Origin: Desulfovibrio sp. 86
GTDB taxonomy: Bacteria; Desulfobacterota; Desulfovibrionia; Desulfovibrionales; Desulfovibrionaceae
DNA length: 64,000 bases
Assembly (NCBI RefSeq): GCF_902702915.1
Contig: NZ_LR738849.1
Location: 2,744,001 to 2,808,000, forward strand
Direction: 5' to 3'
The notes under the pieces are model-generated. The model was not told the DNA's origin, made no database searches, and saw nothing but the letters and a program-made list of their open reading frames with translations. The translations under genes and the position numbers were made by a program. Shown in pieces: positions 43,783-52,664 of this stretch. Numbering within the stretch: position 1 is the first letter of the stretch; each line of letters starts with the position of its first letter.

Positions 43783-44546
43783 GATTCAGCCACCATATTT
43801 ACCTTTTGCCCACCGTGGCCAAAAATGGCTTCACAGTTGTCGTTCTTGAGGGCTGCACTCATTTTTTCAGCGTCAACCACAACCAGACCCGAAAGGGAGC
43901 GCACACCATGCGAGAAAAGCAGGGGGTTCATGGGCGTGCTGGGGCCCACCATGTACACCTTGGCCTTGGCGCTCAGTTCCAGCAGCCGGGTGATGGTTTT
44001 ATTAATAAAGGTAGTGCCAGTAATAAAAACAAGGTCTTGCTGCGGCAAAACATATTCCGCCGCAGTGTCCGGCAAATCCCCAGGTTGGGGGTGGCGCTCA
44101 AGTATTGAAAGTTCACAGTGCGGGCGCAGCCGCGCAAGACCGGGAAAATGCCCGACAACGGTTACTTTTTTGCCCTTTGCCTCTGAAAGAAAAAAGTCAA
44201 AGGCGTCCCCGTGGCGACTGTCCAGAGCCGTACGCAGGGGGCTTGGCTTTACAAGGGCCAGGGTGTTGTTGGCGGCGTTCAGGGCGGCCAGGCCGATGGC
44301 GGCGGCGTTGAAGTCCCAGGACTTGATCATTTCCGCCACCCGGCGCAGGGGCTGGCCCACCATGTCCTGACAGGACTGGGCAGAGTCGGACGCACCCGGA
44401 GCAGGGGAAAAATACTGCGCCATACCTATGCCGCCGCTGTCTGCTTCCACCATGAGCCAGTGTTTGCCGCATGTGAAGGATTTGACCAGAGCGGTCTCAG
44501 GCACGGAGCCAAGCAGTGCGTCATACAAAAACCAGCGGTCAGTCAT
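43773..44546 (-). CDS. DUF4213/DUF364 putative metal-chelation protein
   Basis: A 257-residue protein with the DUF4213 N-terminal half (GGIGMAQYFSP, AALNAANN) and the DUF364 C-terminal half (VTVVGHFPGLARLR, FITGTTFINKTITRLLELS, VYMVGPSTPMNPLLFSHGV). DUF364 proteins have been proposed to bind heavy metals but the activity is not settled. The ATG at 44546 overlaps the FmdE gene stop by 8 bp. It lies between FmdE and methyltransferase genes and close to the second FecBCD importer, suggesting a role in handling a metal or metal chelate. Confidence 0.82.
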   Translation of the reverse strand: MTDRWFLYDALLGSVPETALVKSFTCGKHWLMVEADSGGIGMAQYFSPAPGASDSAQSCQDMVGQPLRRVAEMIKSWDFNAAAIGLAALNAANNTLALVKPSPLRTALDSRHGDAFDFFLSEAKGKKVTVVGHFPGLARLRPHCELSILERHPQPGDLPDTAAEYVLPQQDLVFITGTTFINKTITRLLELSAKAKVYMVGPSTPMNPLLFSHGVRSLSGLVVVDAEKMSAALKNDNCEAIFGHGGQKVNMVAESCH

Positions 44547-45114
44547 GGCAAACCTCAAGAGGGCGATAGTAAGCGCCATCGGCACAGGCGCGGCAGTATG
44601 TCTTGCCGTCCCGCAAAACTTCCTTGCAGTCCAGCACATCTTCGCCACAGGCGGCACAGGTGCACACGCGAACAGGCGGACCAGGCAGTTCGCCTTCCGG
44701 CATGTCTATGTGCACTTCCTGCCAGGCAAAGATGTCATCATCAGCGTACTTTTCCCAAAAGGCTATCTGCTCCTGTTTGGGAACATCGTGGGGAGGGCGG
44801 TCGGATGTGGTCACGTGTACCCTGACAGCCCGGCCGCTTTTAAGGTCAAGAAAAGACATGGCGGTTTTGCCATATCCATAGACCTTGACCCGCCTGCGTC
44901 CCAGAGTCACGCCTGTGACCACATGGGAGGCATCAGCCACGCATCTGTCTGTTTCCAGAAAAATAACAAGATCCCTCAGGTTGTCTTCGGGTTTCAGGTC
45001 AAGCAGACGCAAGGCCATAAGGGACATGCGTATGCCCAAGACCTGCCCGCTACAAATGTGACCGTGGTACTTCTCAGCCTTTTCAAGGAATGGTGTGATG
45101 TTTGTCATAGCCAT
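44539..45114 (-). CDS. FmdE-family protein (copy 1)
   Basis: A 191-residue protein with the FmdE motif YHGHICSGQVLGIRM (His17, His19, Cys21), a central ETDRCVADA and a C-terminal zinc ribbon (CAACGEDV...CRACADG). FmdE-type proteins were named from the molybdenum formylmethanofuran dehydrogenase operon; their function is unknown and a metal-binding role is likely. Start codon choice is uncertain: 45114 and 45108 both lack a good ribosome site. It is the first gene of a three-gene operon. Confidence 0.86.
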   Translation of the reverse strand: MAMTNITPFLEKAEKYHGHICSGQVLGIRMSLMALRLLDLKPEDNLRDLVIFLETDRCVADASHVVTGVTLGRRRVKVYGYGKTAMSFLDLKSGRAVRVHVTTSDRPPHDVPKQEQIAFWEKYADDDIFAWQEVHIDMPEGELPGPPVRVCTCAACGEDVLDCKEVLRDGKTYCRACADGAYYRPLEVCHD

Positions 45115-45133
45115 ACTGTAGTTGTGGTGTATG
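45112..45133. promoter_or_regulatory. Inverted repeat at the FmdE-1 start
   Basis: CATAC and GTATG are separated by 12 bp and the first arm covers the start codon. It may be an operator, or chance; I do not recognise it. Confidence 0.25.
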
Positions 45134-45573
45134 ATATAGTTGCATAAACCTGACCTGTGACACGAAGCCTGTCAATGTATTGTGGGGGGATAAGTGTATA
45201 CTCTGTATTGTTATAGCATTGTTTGCGACATGTCACGCCTTAGTTAAATTTTAATAGTCACGCTTTTTCAGTAACCGAGACTATTGTGTTGGCGAAAGGT
45301 GTATCCACTCCATTGGCTTTATCAGTGGAGCGAACGCTGCTCTGGCGGGCTGGGGAAGATATGCATTGAAACGGAGCGCTGCCGGCACGAAGGCTGTAGT
45401 TAGAGCCGCCCAGCACAGACACATTTGGAGCGAAGTATGTTGGGGGGCGGGCATTCTCTACGTTCAAGGCATGCCCGTTACGGCGCTTGACTCGCGGATA
45501 ACCAGCGTTGACGTCTATCCGGCGGACACCAGCGGGGAACCGACGTTCTGCGCCATACTAAAATACAAGAAGC
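45134..45573. other. Intergenic region before repeat C1
   Basis: About 440 bp. It begins AT-rich, as expected for a promoter of the FmdE-1 operon, and holds short open frames on both strands without ribosome sites or recognisable products. Confidence 0.4.
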
Positions 45574-45634
45574 GTTTTAGGGGGTGGGGGTGTGGGGGAG
45601 GAGACCCTTTTGCAAAAGGGTCCCTCCCCCACAA
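45574..45634. repeat. Repeat family C, copy C1 (terminator-like hairpin)
   Basis: 61 bp identical to 60333-60393. It contains GTGGGGGAGGAGACCCTTTT against AAAAGGGTCCCTCCCCCAC, a very strong stem, and a G-rich flank (GGGGGTGGGGGTGTGGGGG). It lies just after the minus-strand tonB gene, as the other copy lies after proC, so it probably ends transcription. Confidence 0.85.
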
Positions 45635-45673
45635 GGCATTTCAAGCTATCTGCGGCATGTCGCCATGGGGCGG

Positions 45674-46492
45674 TTACCGCAACCTGAAGATGAAGGGCAG
45701 TTCTACCAGGGTGTTCACCGGCTGGCCCTTGAGTTTGCCGGGGGCAAAGCGCATGCTTTTTGCCGCCTTGAGCGCCGCTTCCTCGAAATACCCGTCCGGC
45801 GTCGCGCTGACGACCTCGCAGTTGCAGGGCTGGCCAGAGGCGTCCACCACCAGGCGCACCTTGACGGAGCCCTGAATATTCATGCGCCGGGCCCTGGGGG
45901 GATATTCCGGCTCAATGCGCCGGGTAATGCTGGGGCGCTGATCCAGGACATCGCAGGCATAGGCGTCGAACCCGCCCACGGTGCGCGGCTGCGGCCCTGC
46001 TGGCCCGGCTGCCCCTGCTGGCCCTGCCCGAACTGCCGTGGTGGCCGTGGCGGCCGGGGCCGAAGCCGCCGGAGTGGCCGGAGCCGGGGCGGCAGGAGAA
46101 GGCTGTGCAGTCGAAAGGGATGGTTGCGCAGGCGTGGCGGCCTCCTTGGGCGCGGCCGTATCGCTCTTTTTGGGACTGACCTTTTTTGCCTCCGGCTTCG
46201 GTGGCGCGGATTTGGCGGGACGGGCATCCGGGTTTTGCTGCGCCAGTTCCGGCGAAGGCAACGGCGGAGGCTGTGGCGCGGGCTTTTCCGCCACAGCGGG
46301 ATCGGCGGGCGCGGCGGGCGCGGCAAGCGGCGATCCGGCGGCCGGAGCAAACTCGGCAAGCGTCACGCGGTACACTCTTTCCGCCTTGATTGGCGCTTCC
46401 CTGCCCGGCAGCAGCAAGCCGCCCAGCAGCAGCGCGTGCATAGCCAGAGAAAGGGCCAGGCCCATGCCACGTTTGTCAGACAGTGTCGTCAT
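45674..46492 (-). CDS. tonB: TonB energy-transducing protein (uptake operon 2)
   Basis: The 272-residue protein has an N-terminal anchor (GLALSLAMHALLLGGLLL), a long Pro/Ala-rich spacer and a C-terminal TonB domain (QGSVKVRLVVDASGQPCNCEVVSATPDGYFEEAALKAAKSMRFAPG). The ATG at 46492 follows AGGAAAGG. It is the last gene of the second importer operon and probably serves the receptor at 50327. Confidence 0.88.
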   Translation of the reverse strand: MTTLSDKRGMGLALSLAMHALLLGGLLLPGREAPIKAERVYRVTLAEFAPAAGSPLAAPAAPADPAVAEKPAPQPPPLPSPELAQQNPDARPAKSAPPKPEAKKVSPKKSDTAAPKEAATPAQPSLSTAQPSPAAPAPATPAASAPAATATTAVRAGPAGAAGPAGPQPRTVGGFDAYACDVLDQRPSITRRIEPEYPPRARRMNIQGSVKVRLVVDASGQPCNCEVVSATPDGYFEEAALKAAKSMRFAPGKLKGQPVNTLVELPFIFRLR

Positions 46493-46585
46493 GAGCGCCT
46501 TTCCTGGTATTTCAGCGTCGAACTTCACCCTGTATTCCACTCGAGCACCATCAGAGTGCACTCCTGCATAACAGGCCCGTTCTCC

Positions 46586-47335
46586 TTAAAAAAGAACATG
46601 GGGCTGACCGTCAATGGTCTGCAAACGGACTGCGATGCCGTATACGCGGCCAAGGTCATGCTCATTCAGCCCCGATGTCGGCCCCTGATATGCCGGGCGT
46701 CCCTGGTGCAGGAGCATGGCATGCTGCGTGTAGCGTAGCGCATAGCTCAGGTGGTGCAGCACAATGCACACGCATATGCGGCGGGTTACACAGATATCTG
46801 TAATTGTTTCAAGTAGTTCAATCTGATTGCGTATGTCCAGGTGGTTGACGGGCTCGTCCAGCAGAAGGACGGGAGCTTCCTGCGCAAGGGCGCGGGCTAT
46901 AAGCGTTTTTTGCAACTCGCCGCCACTGAGGCTGGTGACGCACTGTTTTTCCAGATGGATGAGATGCAGTTCTTCAAGGGCGGCCTGTGTTTTCTGGCGG
47001 TCTTCCATGCCGGGCCGCCAGCCCATGCGCGACCTGCGCCCCAAAAGCACGGCATCAAAAACGCTGCACGGCACGGGCTGGGCTGTCTGCGGCAGGTAGG
47101 CCACGGCTTGCGCGCGCTGGCGGCGGTTCAGGCCGGAAAGGTCGGTTCCTCCGTACAGCACGCGCCCGGATGTGGGGCGTTCAAGCCCGGCCACAATTCT
47201 GGCAAGGGTGCTTTTGCCCGCGCCGTTGGGGCCGATGAGGGCCATGCAGCGTCCCGGCTCAAGGCAAAAGGATATGCCGTCAAGGATGGTTTTGCCGGAG
47301 CGCGCCACCAGGGAGATGTTTTCGGCCTCAAGCAT
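46586..47335 (-). CDS. FecE-family ABC ATPase (uptake operon 2)
   Basis: A 249-residue ATPase with Walker A GPNGAGKST, Q-loop YLPQTAQ, signature LSGGELQ, Walker B VLLLDEPVNHLD and the switch His in LHHLSYAL. It starts at 47335 and overlaps the permease stop by 8 bp. It powers the importer formed with the permease at 47328. Confidence 0.93.
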   Translation of the reverse strand: MLEAENISLVARSGKTILDGISFCLEPGRCMALIGPNGAGKSTLARIVAGLERPTSGRVLYGGTDLSGLNRRQRAQAVAYLPQTAQPVPCSVFDAVLLGRRSRMGWRPGMEDRQKTQAALEELHLIHLEKQCVTSLSGGELQKTLIARALAQEAPVLLLDEPVNHLDIRNQIELLETITDICVTRRICVCIVLHHLSYALRYTQHAMLLHQGRPAYQGPTSGLNEHDLGRVYGIAVRLQTIDGQPHVLF

Positions 47336-48518
47336 GCGCCCTGGCCCCTTTGAAAAGAATGTACAGAAAAATTGGAACCCCGGTGAAGGCGCAGACAATG
47401 CCCACCGGCAACAGGGCGGGATAGATGACGGTCTGGGCCACCAGATCGGCCGCCAGCAGAAAACACGCGCCAAACAGGGCGGAGCAGCCCAGCAGAAAAA
47501 AATGTCCGGCGTGGGGAAAGAGGAGGCGCACCATGTGGGGCGCCACCAGGCCCACAAAGCCGATAACTCCGTAAAAGGCGGTGGCAAAGGCCGCCATAAG
47601 CGAGGCCATGAGCAGGGTAGCGCAGCGCAGCCGCAGTACTGACACGCCCAGAGCCGCCGCCTGGGCATCGCCCCAGCGCAGGGTGTCATAGTCCAGGTTC
47701 CGGCGTAGGGAAAAGACGAGGCCCTCCAGCAGCACGAGGCCCACCAGAGCGACCTCGCGCCAGCTTCCCCTGCCCAGATCGCCAAAGCTCCAGAACACGG
47801 TGGCGGCCACCTGGCTGTCAGAGGCGAAAAACTGCAAGGACATGGTGGCGGCCCCAAAGAGGGTAGACAGGGCCACCCCCGCGAGAATAAGCCCCTGCGG
47901 CCCCATGCCCCGCATCATGCTGAAGGCCAGTATGAGCAGGCCCGCGCTGAGGGAACCTGCCAGCGCGCCCATGGCCACAGTGCTCAGTCCCGCCAGGCCG
48001 CCCGCCAGCCCGCCAGCCATGGGCAGAATGACCATGGAAAAGCTGGCTCCAAAGGCGGCCCCCTGTGAAAGCCCGAGGGTAAAGGACGAAGCCAGCGGAT
48101 TGTTGAGCACATTTTGCAGCATGGTTCCGGCAAGAGCCAGGGACGCGCCGACGGTCAGGGCGGCGCAGACCTTGGGCAAACGCAGGTGGAGGACAAAATA
48201 TCGTAAGGATTCGTCGCCGGAAGCGCTGAACAGGGCGGCCCAGATGTCGGCCCACGAGCGCGAAAGCGCACCCATCTTTATGCCCGCCAGACCCAGCAGC
48301 ACGGCCACAGCCAGCAGTGCCGCCGCTGAAAAGGCGCGCGCGCGGGGGCCATCCCACGGATGGGAGCAGCAGTGCCCTTTTTCGGCCGCAAAAAGCGGGG
48401 CATGGGGGCTGCCGCAAAGGGCATGGGGGCTGATGCTGTGGGCGTGCGGGCTGCCGCAATGTCCGTGGGCCCGCAGGGCCGCGTCGCTCTGGCCGCCAGT
48501 GGGCTCCCTACCGGGCAT
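47328..48518 (-). CDS. FecCD-family permease with His/Cys-rich N-terminal extension
   Basis: A 396-residue permease. From residue ~60 it is a normal FecCD protein with about ten membrane segments (LPKVCAALTVGASLALAGTMLQNVLNNPLASSFTLG; GVIGFVGLVAPHMVRLLFPHAGH). The first ~55 residues are extra: 8 His (18, 20, 25, 27, 32, 39, 49, 53) and 4 Cys (21, 35, 50, 51), with CGSPHA occurring twice. This suggests metal binding at the cytoplasmic face. It overlaps the binding-protein gene by 11 bp. Confidence 0.92.
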   Translation of the reverse strand: MPGREPTGGQSDAALRAHGHCGSPHAHSISPHALCGSPHAPLFAAEKGHCCSHPWDGPRARAFSAAALLAVAVLLGLAGIKMGALSRSWADIWAALFSASGDESLRYFVLHLRLPKVCAALTVGASLALAGTMLQNVLNNPLASSFTLGLSQGAAFGASFSMVILPMAGGLAGGLAGLSTVAMGALAGSLSAGLLILAFSMMRGMGPQGLILAGVALSTLFGAATMSLQFFASDSQVAATVFWSFGDLGRGSWREVALVGLVLLEGLVFSLRRNLDYDTLRWGDAQAAALGVSVLRLRCATLLMASLMAAFATAFYGVIGFVGLVAPHMVRLLFPHAGHFFLLGCSALFGACFLLAADLVAQTVIYPALLPVGIVCAFTGVPIFLYILFKGARAHA

Positions 48519-49587
48519 AGTCCAGCCCCTGGGCGGTCAGTTGCAGTCTGCCCGGCCTGCCGGTAACGCGCACCATGTCTTCGTACAGGGGGCGGCCATT
48601 GAAAAGAATGAATATTTCATCGGCCAGCGCCTCGGGATCAAGGTCGGGATACCTTCGGGGGTAGGCTGCCTTGGCCATGAAAAAGGCATTGATATACAGC
48701 ACTTCAGGATTGTTGAAATAGGCCGTGTGGGGCAGCAGCAGCCAGGTGTTGCCGCTTGTGAGGGCCGTGAGGCGTTCATAATACCCCCGCTCGCTGCCCA
48801 GCGCCTGGCGTATGAGCGGCAGCCCGTTGCCGTCTATGAAGATCAGGGGCGGGTCGGCAGCCAGCAGAAATTCCCTGTTGATGAAAAAATGTCCTGATTG
48901 ACCCATGCCGTCGGCCATGTTTTTTACGCCCGCAAGCGTGAAGGGCAAGAAGTCGGCGGCCGTGCTTTTGATGTCCTGGTTGCCCCTGTAGGAAAGCCCG
49001 CCCACGTAGGCTTGCGCCACTGCTTCTTCGGCCGGGGCGGGCAGGCGTGTGGCCAGGGCGCGAATACCCGTGACCAGCTCATGGGCGCGTTCTTCCCTGC
49101 CCAGGATGTTCCCGGCAAGGAGGATGGACTCAAAAAAAATCTTACTGTCAAAGGCTGGCTGTCCCTGACTCAGGGCAATGACCGGTACGCGCAGCTTGCG
49201 CTGGAGCATGTCCGGCTCTGACGGATCAGTGGAGACGATAAAGACCACATCCGGATTGAGGCCCACAATGCGTTCATAATTGGGCACGCGCACGGCCCCG
49301 GCCTTGCCGACCACGGGCAGGTCCTTGAAGCGCTCGCGGTTGCAGAGCACATAGGGCTTGGCAATGACGCTCTTGTCGATGTCCTCCACGCCCACGATCC
49401 TGTCCTGCTCGCCAAGGTAGGTCACAAAGGCCATGCTGCTGCCAAGGGCGATAACGCGCCGCACGTTTTGCGGTTCCGGCACTTCCACAACGCGGCCCAT
49501 GGCATCGGTGACGGGGCGCGCCCCGGCAGGAGCCGCGCCCGTCAGCAGCGCCAGAGCCAGCAGGAGCAGACTCAGCGTTTTTGCCAT
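48508..49587 (-). CDS. FecB-type periplasmic binding protein (uptake operon 2)
   Basis: A 359-residue exported protein (signal peptide MAKTLSLLLLALALLTGAAP, cleavage near AGA-RP) of the PF01497 type: VTDAMGRVVEVPEPQNVRRVIALGSSMAFVTYL, NYERIVGLNPDVVFIVST and DPPLIFIDGNGLPLI. It overlaps the methyltransferase gene by 16 bp and the permease gene by 11 bp. The captured ligand is unknown. Confidence 0.9.
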   Translation of the reverse strand: MAKTLSLLLLALALLTGAAPAGARPVTDAMGRVVEVPEPQNVRRVIALGSSMAFVTYLGEQDRIVGVEDIDKSVIAKPYVLCNRERFKDLPVVGKAGAVRVPNYERIVGLNPDVVFIVSTDPSEPDMLQRKLRVPVIALSQGQPAFDSKIFFESILLAGNILGREERAHELVTGIRALATRLPAPAEEAVAQAYVGGLSYRGNQDIKSTAADFLPFTLAGVKNMADGMGQSGHFFINREFLLAADPPLIFIDGNGLPLIRQALGSERGYYERLTALTSGNTWLLLPHTAYFNNPEVLYINAFFMAKAAYPRRYPDLDPEALADEIFILFNGRPLYEDMVRVTGRPGRLQLTAQGLDYAR

Positions 49588-50339
49588 ATGATCATCTCGA
49601 TGACATAGTCTGTGCGCTCCACATACTGGCCTTGTTCATCCTTGAAGGCCTCCACGTGCGCTTCCACAAAGCGCGGGTCGGGTTCCGCGCCGTATTCACG
49701 CAGGGTGGTGAGGCAGACGTCCACCAGATCCTCACGGCTTTTTGCCACCACCCACTGGCCCTTGACCGGTATGGCCGTGTAGGGCACGCCATTGTGGTCA
49801 AGCCAGGCGCGCATGTCCTGGGCATTGTTGAAAATTTTTGGGGCAATGTTGTAATGCTCGTGCAGGCCCTGCATGACGTTGGAAAGCATGCGGTCTGAAA
49901 AGCCCATAAAAACCACCTTGTCGGCGGCATACTGCATGAGCTTTTCTCTGCTTGCGTCGCTTTCAATGGCTGGCGTCATTGAGGCGAAAACAACGTCAAA
50001 GCGCTCATGGGCAGAAAAGTCATCCCAGCCGGAGCATACGGTGGTGATGTTGGTGATGTTCATGGCGGCGGCGTCTTCGCGCAGCAGGCGCAGCATCTCG
50101 TCGGAAACGTCCACCGCCGTGACGTGCTCGGCCATGCGCGCCAGGCGCAGGGTGTACATGCCGCTGCCGCAGCCCACGTCCAGAATGCGTTTCTTGGTGA
50201 AATCCACGCCATTTTCCATGGCGTGGCGTAGCATCTTGGCCTCGTAGGTATGGTCGCCTTCCTCAAAACGCGGGAAGGTGCGCGAGCGGGCATTCCAGAA
50301 TTCACGCTGCTTTTGCTGTTTTTCGTCTACAGTTCCCAT
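49572..50339 (-). CDS. Class I SAM-dependent methyltransferase in uptake operon 2
   Basis: A 255-residue protein with the SAM motif ILDVGCGSGMYTLRLARMA and DVSDEMLRLLRED. It lies between the receptor and the binding-protein gene and overlaps both (13 and 16 bp), so it is coupled to uptake. A cytoplasmic methyltransferase inside an importer operon is unusual and suggests that the imported compound, or a chelator of it, is methylated. It resembles the protein at 42955. Confidence 0.86.
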   Translation of the reverse strand: MGTVDEKQQKQREFWNARSRTFPRFEEGDHTYEAKMLRHAMENGVDFTKKRILDVGCGSGMYTLRLARMAEHVTAVDVSDEMLRLLREDAAAMNITNITTVCSGWDDFSAHERFDVVFASMTPAIESDASREKLMQYAADKVVFMGFSDRMLSNVMQGLHEHYNIAPKIFNNAQDMRAWLDHNGVPYTAIPVKGQWVVAKSREDLVDVCLTTLREYGAEPDPRFVEAHVEAFKDEQGQYVERTDYVIEMIIWQKR

Positions 50340-52537
50340 TTGATGCTGACTCCTGCGTTGATTCCCAGTGCCGGGTATCCCCAGGCTTCTTCATACTGGG
50401 TGTTGGTGATGTTGTCTGCATAGGCTTCAAGAGTAAGGTATTCGTCCACCCTGTAGCTGAGGCTTGCGCCAAGGGTAGCGTAGTCGTGCAGCGTGCCCTT
50501 ACGCAACTGCGCCGTATTGACGTAGTAGTTGCGCTGCCCCACATAGGTCAGCACGGCGTCAAGGGTGAACTGCTCGTTGATTTTCCAGGTGGTTCCAAGG
50601 GTTCCCTTCCAGTCCGGGATATATTCCAGCCTGTCCATCACGCCGTCGGGGTCGGCAGGATCGTTGGTTTTTTTACTGTCCTGCCTGGTGACGGCGGCGT
50701 TGACCGTCACAGTGTCCAGCAAGTCATAGCTGCCGCTCAGCGTGGCCCCGTATATTTCGGCGTCGATATTATAGGCGGCCCAGGCCTGATAGCCCGGCGA
50801 CCGGTTCACATAGACGGGTTTGTGAACGATGTAGTCCTGAACGGTGTAGTAAAAGCCGGAAAGCTTGAGAAAGCCCTTGCCTCCGAAGCTGTACTTGTAG
50901 GCAGCGTCAATGCCGCGCGCGGTTTCGGGCTTGATGTCCTTGCCCACCAGATAGGGCACGTTGACCGTGGCGTCCCGCGATGCTGCCTGCGAGTTCCAGT
51001 ACAGCTCCGGGATGGTGGGTGTTCTGTAATTCTGGTACAGCGCAAGGGAGGCGGACTGGTGTTCGGTAAAATCATACGTGAGCATGATCTTTGGGGAAAG
51101 CTGCGAGTTTAAAAGATGTTTGTCCTGCCCTTCAGGGCTGTAGCTGAAACTGTCGTAGCGCAGGCCCACATCAAGACGCAGGCTGTCGGTGACGGAAAAT
51201 TTGTCGGCCAGAAAGGCCCCCGTAACCGTGGCGGGCCTGCCCGCCTCCGAGGAGTCCATCTTGCCGGTCCACTTGTTGGCCCCGGCCTTGTTGTAGTTTT
51301 CATCCACATATTCAACGGTGATGGGACCGGGAGTCAGCCTTTTGTACTCAACGCCCGTCATGAGCTCATGGCCGAGAACGGTGACGCCCGTTTTGAACTT
51401 GAAGCCGTAGGTATTGTCCACGATGACGTTACGGTCCAGCACGAGGTCGCCGTTTCTTGTTTGGGAGGGATTGAAGGTATCGGGTTTTTGCGTCTTTAAC
51501 TGCATGCGGGCGTCAACGTCCGCATAGTTTTTTTCACGGCGGCTTTCGCTGTTCTTGAAACCGGAAACTTCAAAGTAGGCGGTTTCAAGAAACTCCTGCC
51601 GATAGGTGAAGTCCATAAGGTGGCGGTACTTGGTCCAGTGCGCGCCGTCGCCGATAACCGTCATGGAAGGCGTGGGCGATCCGCCGGCAAAGCTTTCGCC
51701 GCTGGCCGTGGGGTAGTTGGAGTCAATGGCGGTATTGTAGCCGGGCACATCCGGATTGGCGTCGCTGGCGGGGTTGCCGTCGTTTCTGTTGCTGCGGATG
51801 AGCCCGCGCCGGGTCTGGCTGTAGTTGTACCCCAGGGCGAGTTCTGCCCGCCACGGCAGATCCACATAGAGCTTGGGGTTGAAGTGGAAGGAGTCGTAGT
51901 CGTTGTTGCGCAGAAAGGGGTCGGCGTGCTGATGGCTCAGGCCCACGCTGAGGCCGACGGCGTTGAACTTCTGGGCATAGCTGCCGCGCACATTGTGAAA
52001 ATCGTAAAAGTCCTTCCAGCCGCCCATGGTGGCGTAGGTGCTGAAATGGGGCTGCTCCGTGGGCCGACGGGTATAGGCGTTGATGACCCCGCCGAGGGCG
52101 CTGTTGCCGTATTCAACCGAGCTGCCGCCCTTGATGACCTCAATCTTTTCGATATTGTCCAGCGGGATGGTGCCAAAGTCAATATAGTTGCCGCCGGACA
52201 TGCCCGTGGAACTGATGTTGCGGCCATCAAGGTTGAGCATGATTCTTTTGGACTCCATGCCGCGTATGGAAATGATGTCGCTGCTGTCTCCCATGGCGGC
52301 CTTGCGTTTGAAGGATATTTCAGGGTCGCGCACAAGATAGTCGGCCACGTTGTTGCTGCGGTTTTTTTCCACAACAATGGCGGTGGTTCTGTCCAGTGTG
52401 TCTTCTTCCATACGTCCGGTAACCTTTATGGGGTCCAGAACAAAGACATCCTGCATGAGGTTGTCGGACCCGGCCGCGATCCCCGCCTGGGGAAGGGACA
52501 CGACTGCCAGCAAGCACAGACTGAGGGGAAGTTTCAT
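50327..52537 (-). CDS. TonB-dependent outer-membrane receptor (uptake operon 2)
   Basis: A 736-residue receptor with signal peptide (cleavage near AGIAA-GS), a TonB box-like VFVLDPIKVTGR, a plug domain (ISIRGMESKRIMLNLDGRNISSTGMSGGNYIDFGTIPLDNIEKIEVIKGGSSVEYGNSALGGVINAYTRRP-type motifs) and a barrel ending in aromatic-rich VSIKWEL. It resembles BtuB/siderophore receptors. It heads an operon of methyltransferase, binding protein, permease, ATPase and TonB. Substrate not predictable from sequence. Confidence 0.92.
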   Translation of the reverse strand: MKLPLSLCLLAVVSLPQAGIAAGSDNLMQDVFVLDPIKVTGRMEEDTLDRTTAIVVEKNRSNNVADYLVRDPEISFKRKAAMGDSSDIISIRGMESKRIMLNLDGRNISSTGMSGGNYIDFGTIPLDNIEKIEVIKGGSSVEYGNSALGGVINAYTRRPTEQPHFSTYATMGGWKDFYDFHNVRGSYAQKFNAVGLSVGLSHQHADPFLRNNDYDSFHFNPKLYVDLPWRAELALGYNYSQTRRGLIRSNRNDGNPASDANPDVPGYNTAIDSNYPTASGESFAGGSPTPSMTVIGDGAHWTKYRHLMDFTYRQEFLETAYFEVSGFKNSESRREKNYADVDARMQLKTQKPDTFNPSQTRNGDLVLDRNVIVDNTYGFKFKTGVTVLGHELMTGVEYKRLTPGPITVEYVDENYNKAGANKWTGKMDSSEAGRPATVTGAFLADKFSVTDSLRLDVGLRYDSFSYSPEGQDKHLLNSQLSPKIMLTYDFTEHQSASLALYQNYRTPTIPELYWNSQAASRDATVNVPYLVGKDIKPETARGIDAAYKYSFGGKGFLKLSGFYYTVQDYIVHKPVYVNRSPGYQAWAAYNIDAEIYGATLSGSYDLLDTVTVNAAVTRQDSKKTNDPADPDGVMDRLEYIPDWKGTLGTTWKINEQFTLDAVLTYVGQRNYYVNTAQLRKGTLHDYATLGASLSYRVDEYLTLEAYADNITNTQYEEAWGYPALGINAGVSIKWEL

Positions 52538-52627
52538 GCATACTCCGAGCCGCGCCTGTGCTGAAGGTTGGTGTCAGTCCTGCGCATGTGATGTTTTTTA
52601 AAAAAGTGCTACCGACACATGGAAAAA

Positions 52628-52652
52628 AGGCTGCGCTCGGCAGCCTGTCCAC
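52628..52652 (-). terminator. Terminator of FmdE-2 gene
   Basis: On the minus strand AGGCTGC and GCAGCCT form a stem with loop CGAGC followed by TTTTTT. It follows the FmdE-2 gene and separates it from the receptor gene. Confidence 0.8.
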
Positions 52653-52664
52653 CCCATATTTTTG

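Noticed and set aside
45366-45875. Plus-strand open frame between the FmdE-1 operon and tonB
   Set aside because: It runs through the family-C hairpin and into the antisense of tonB and lacks a ribosome site.
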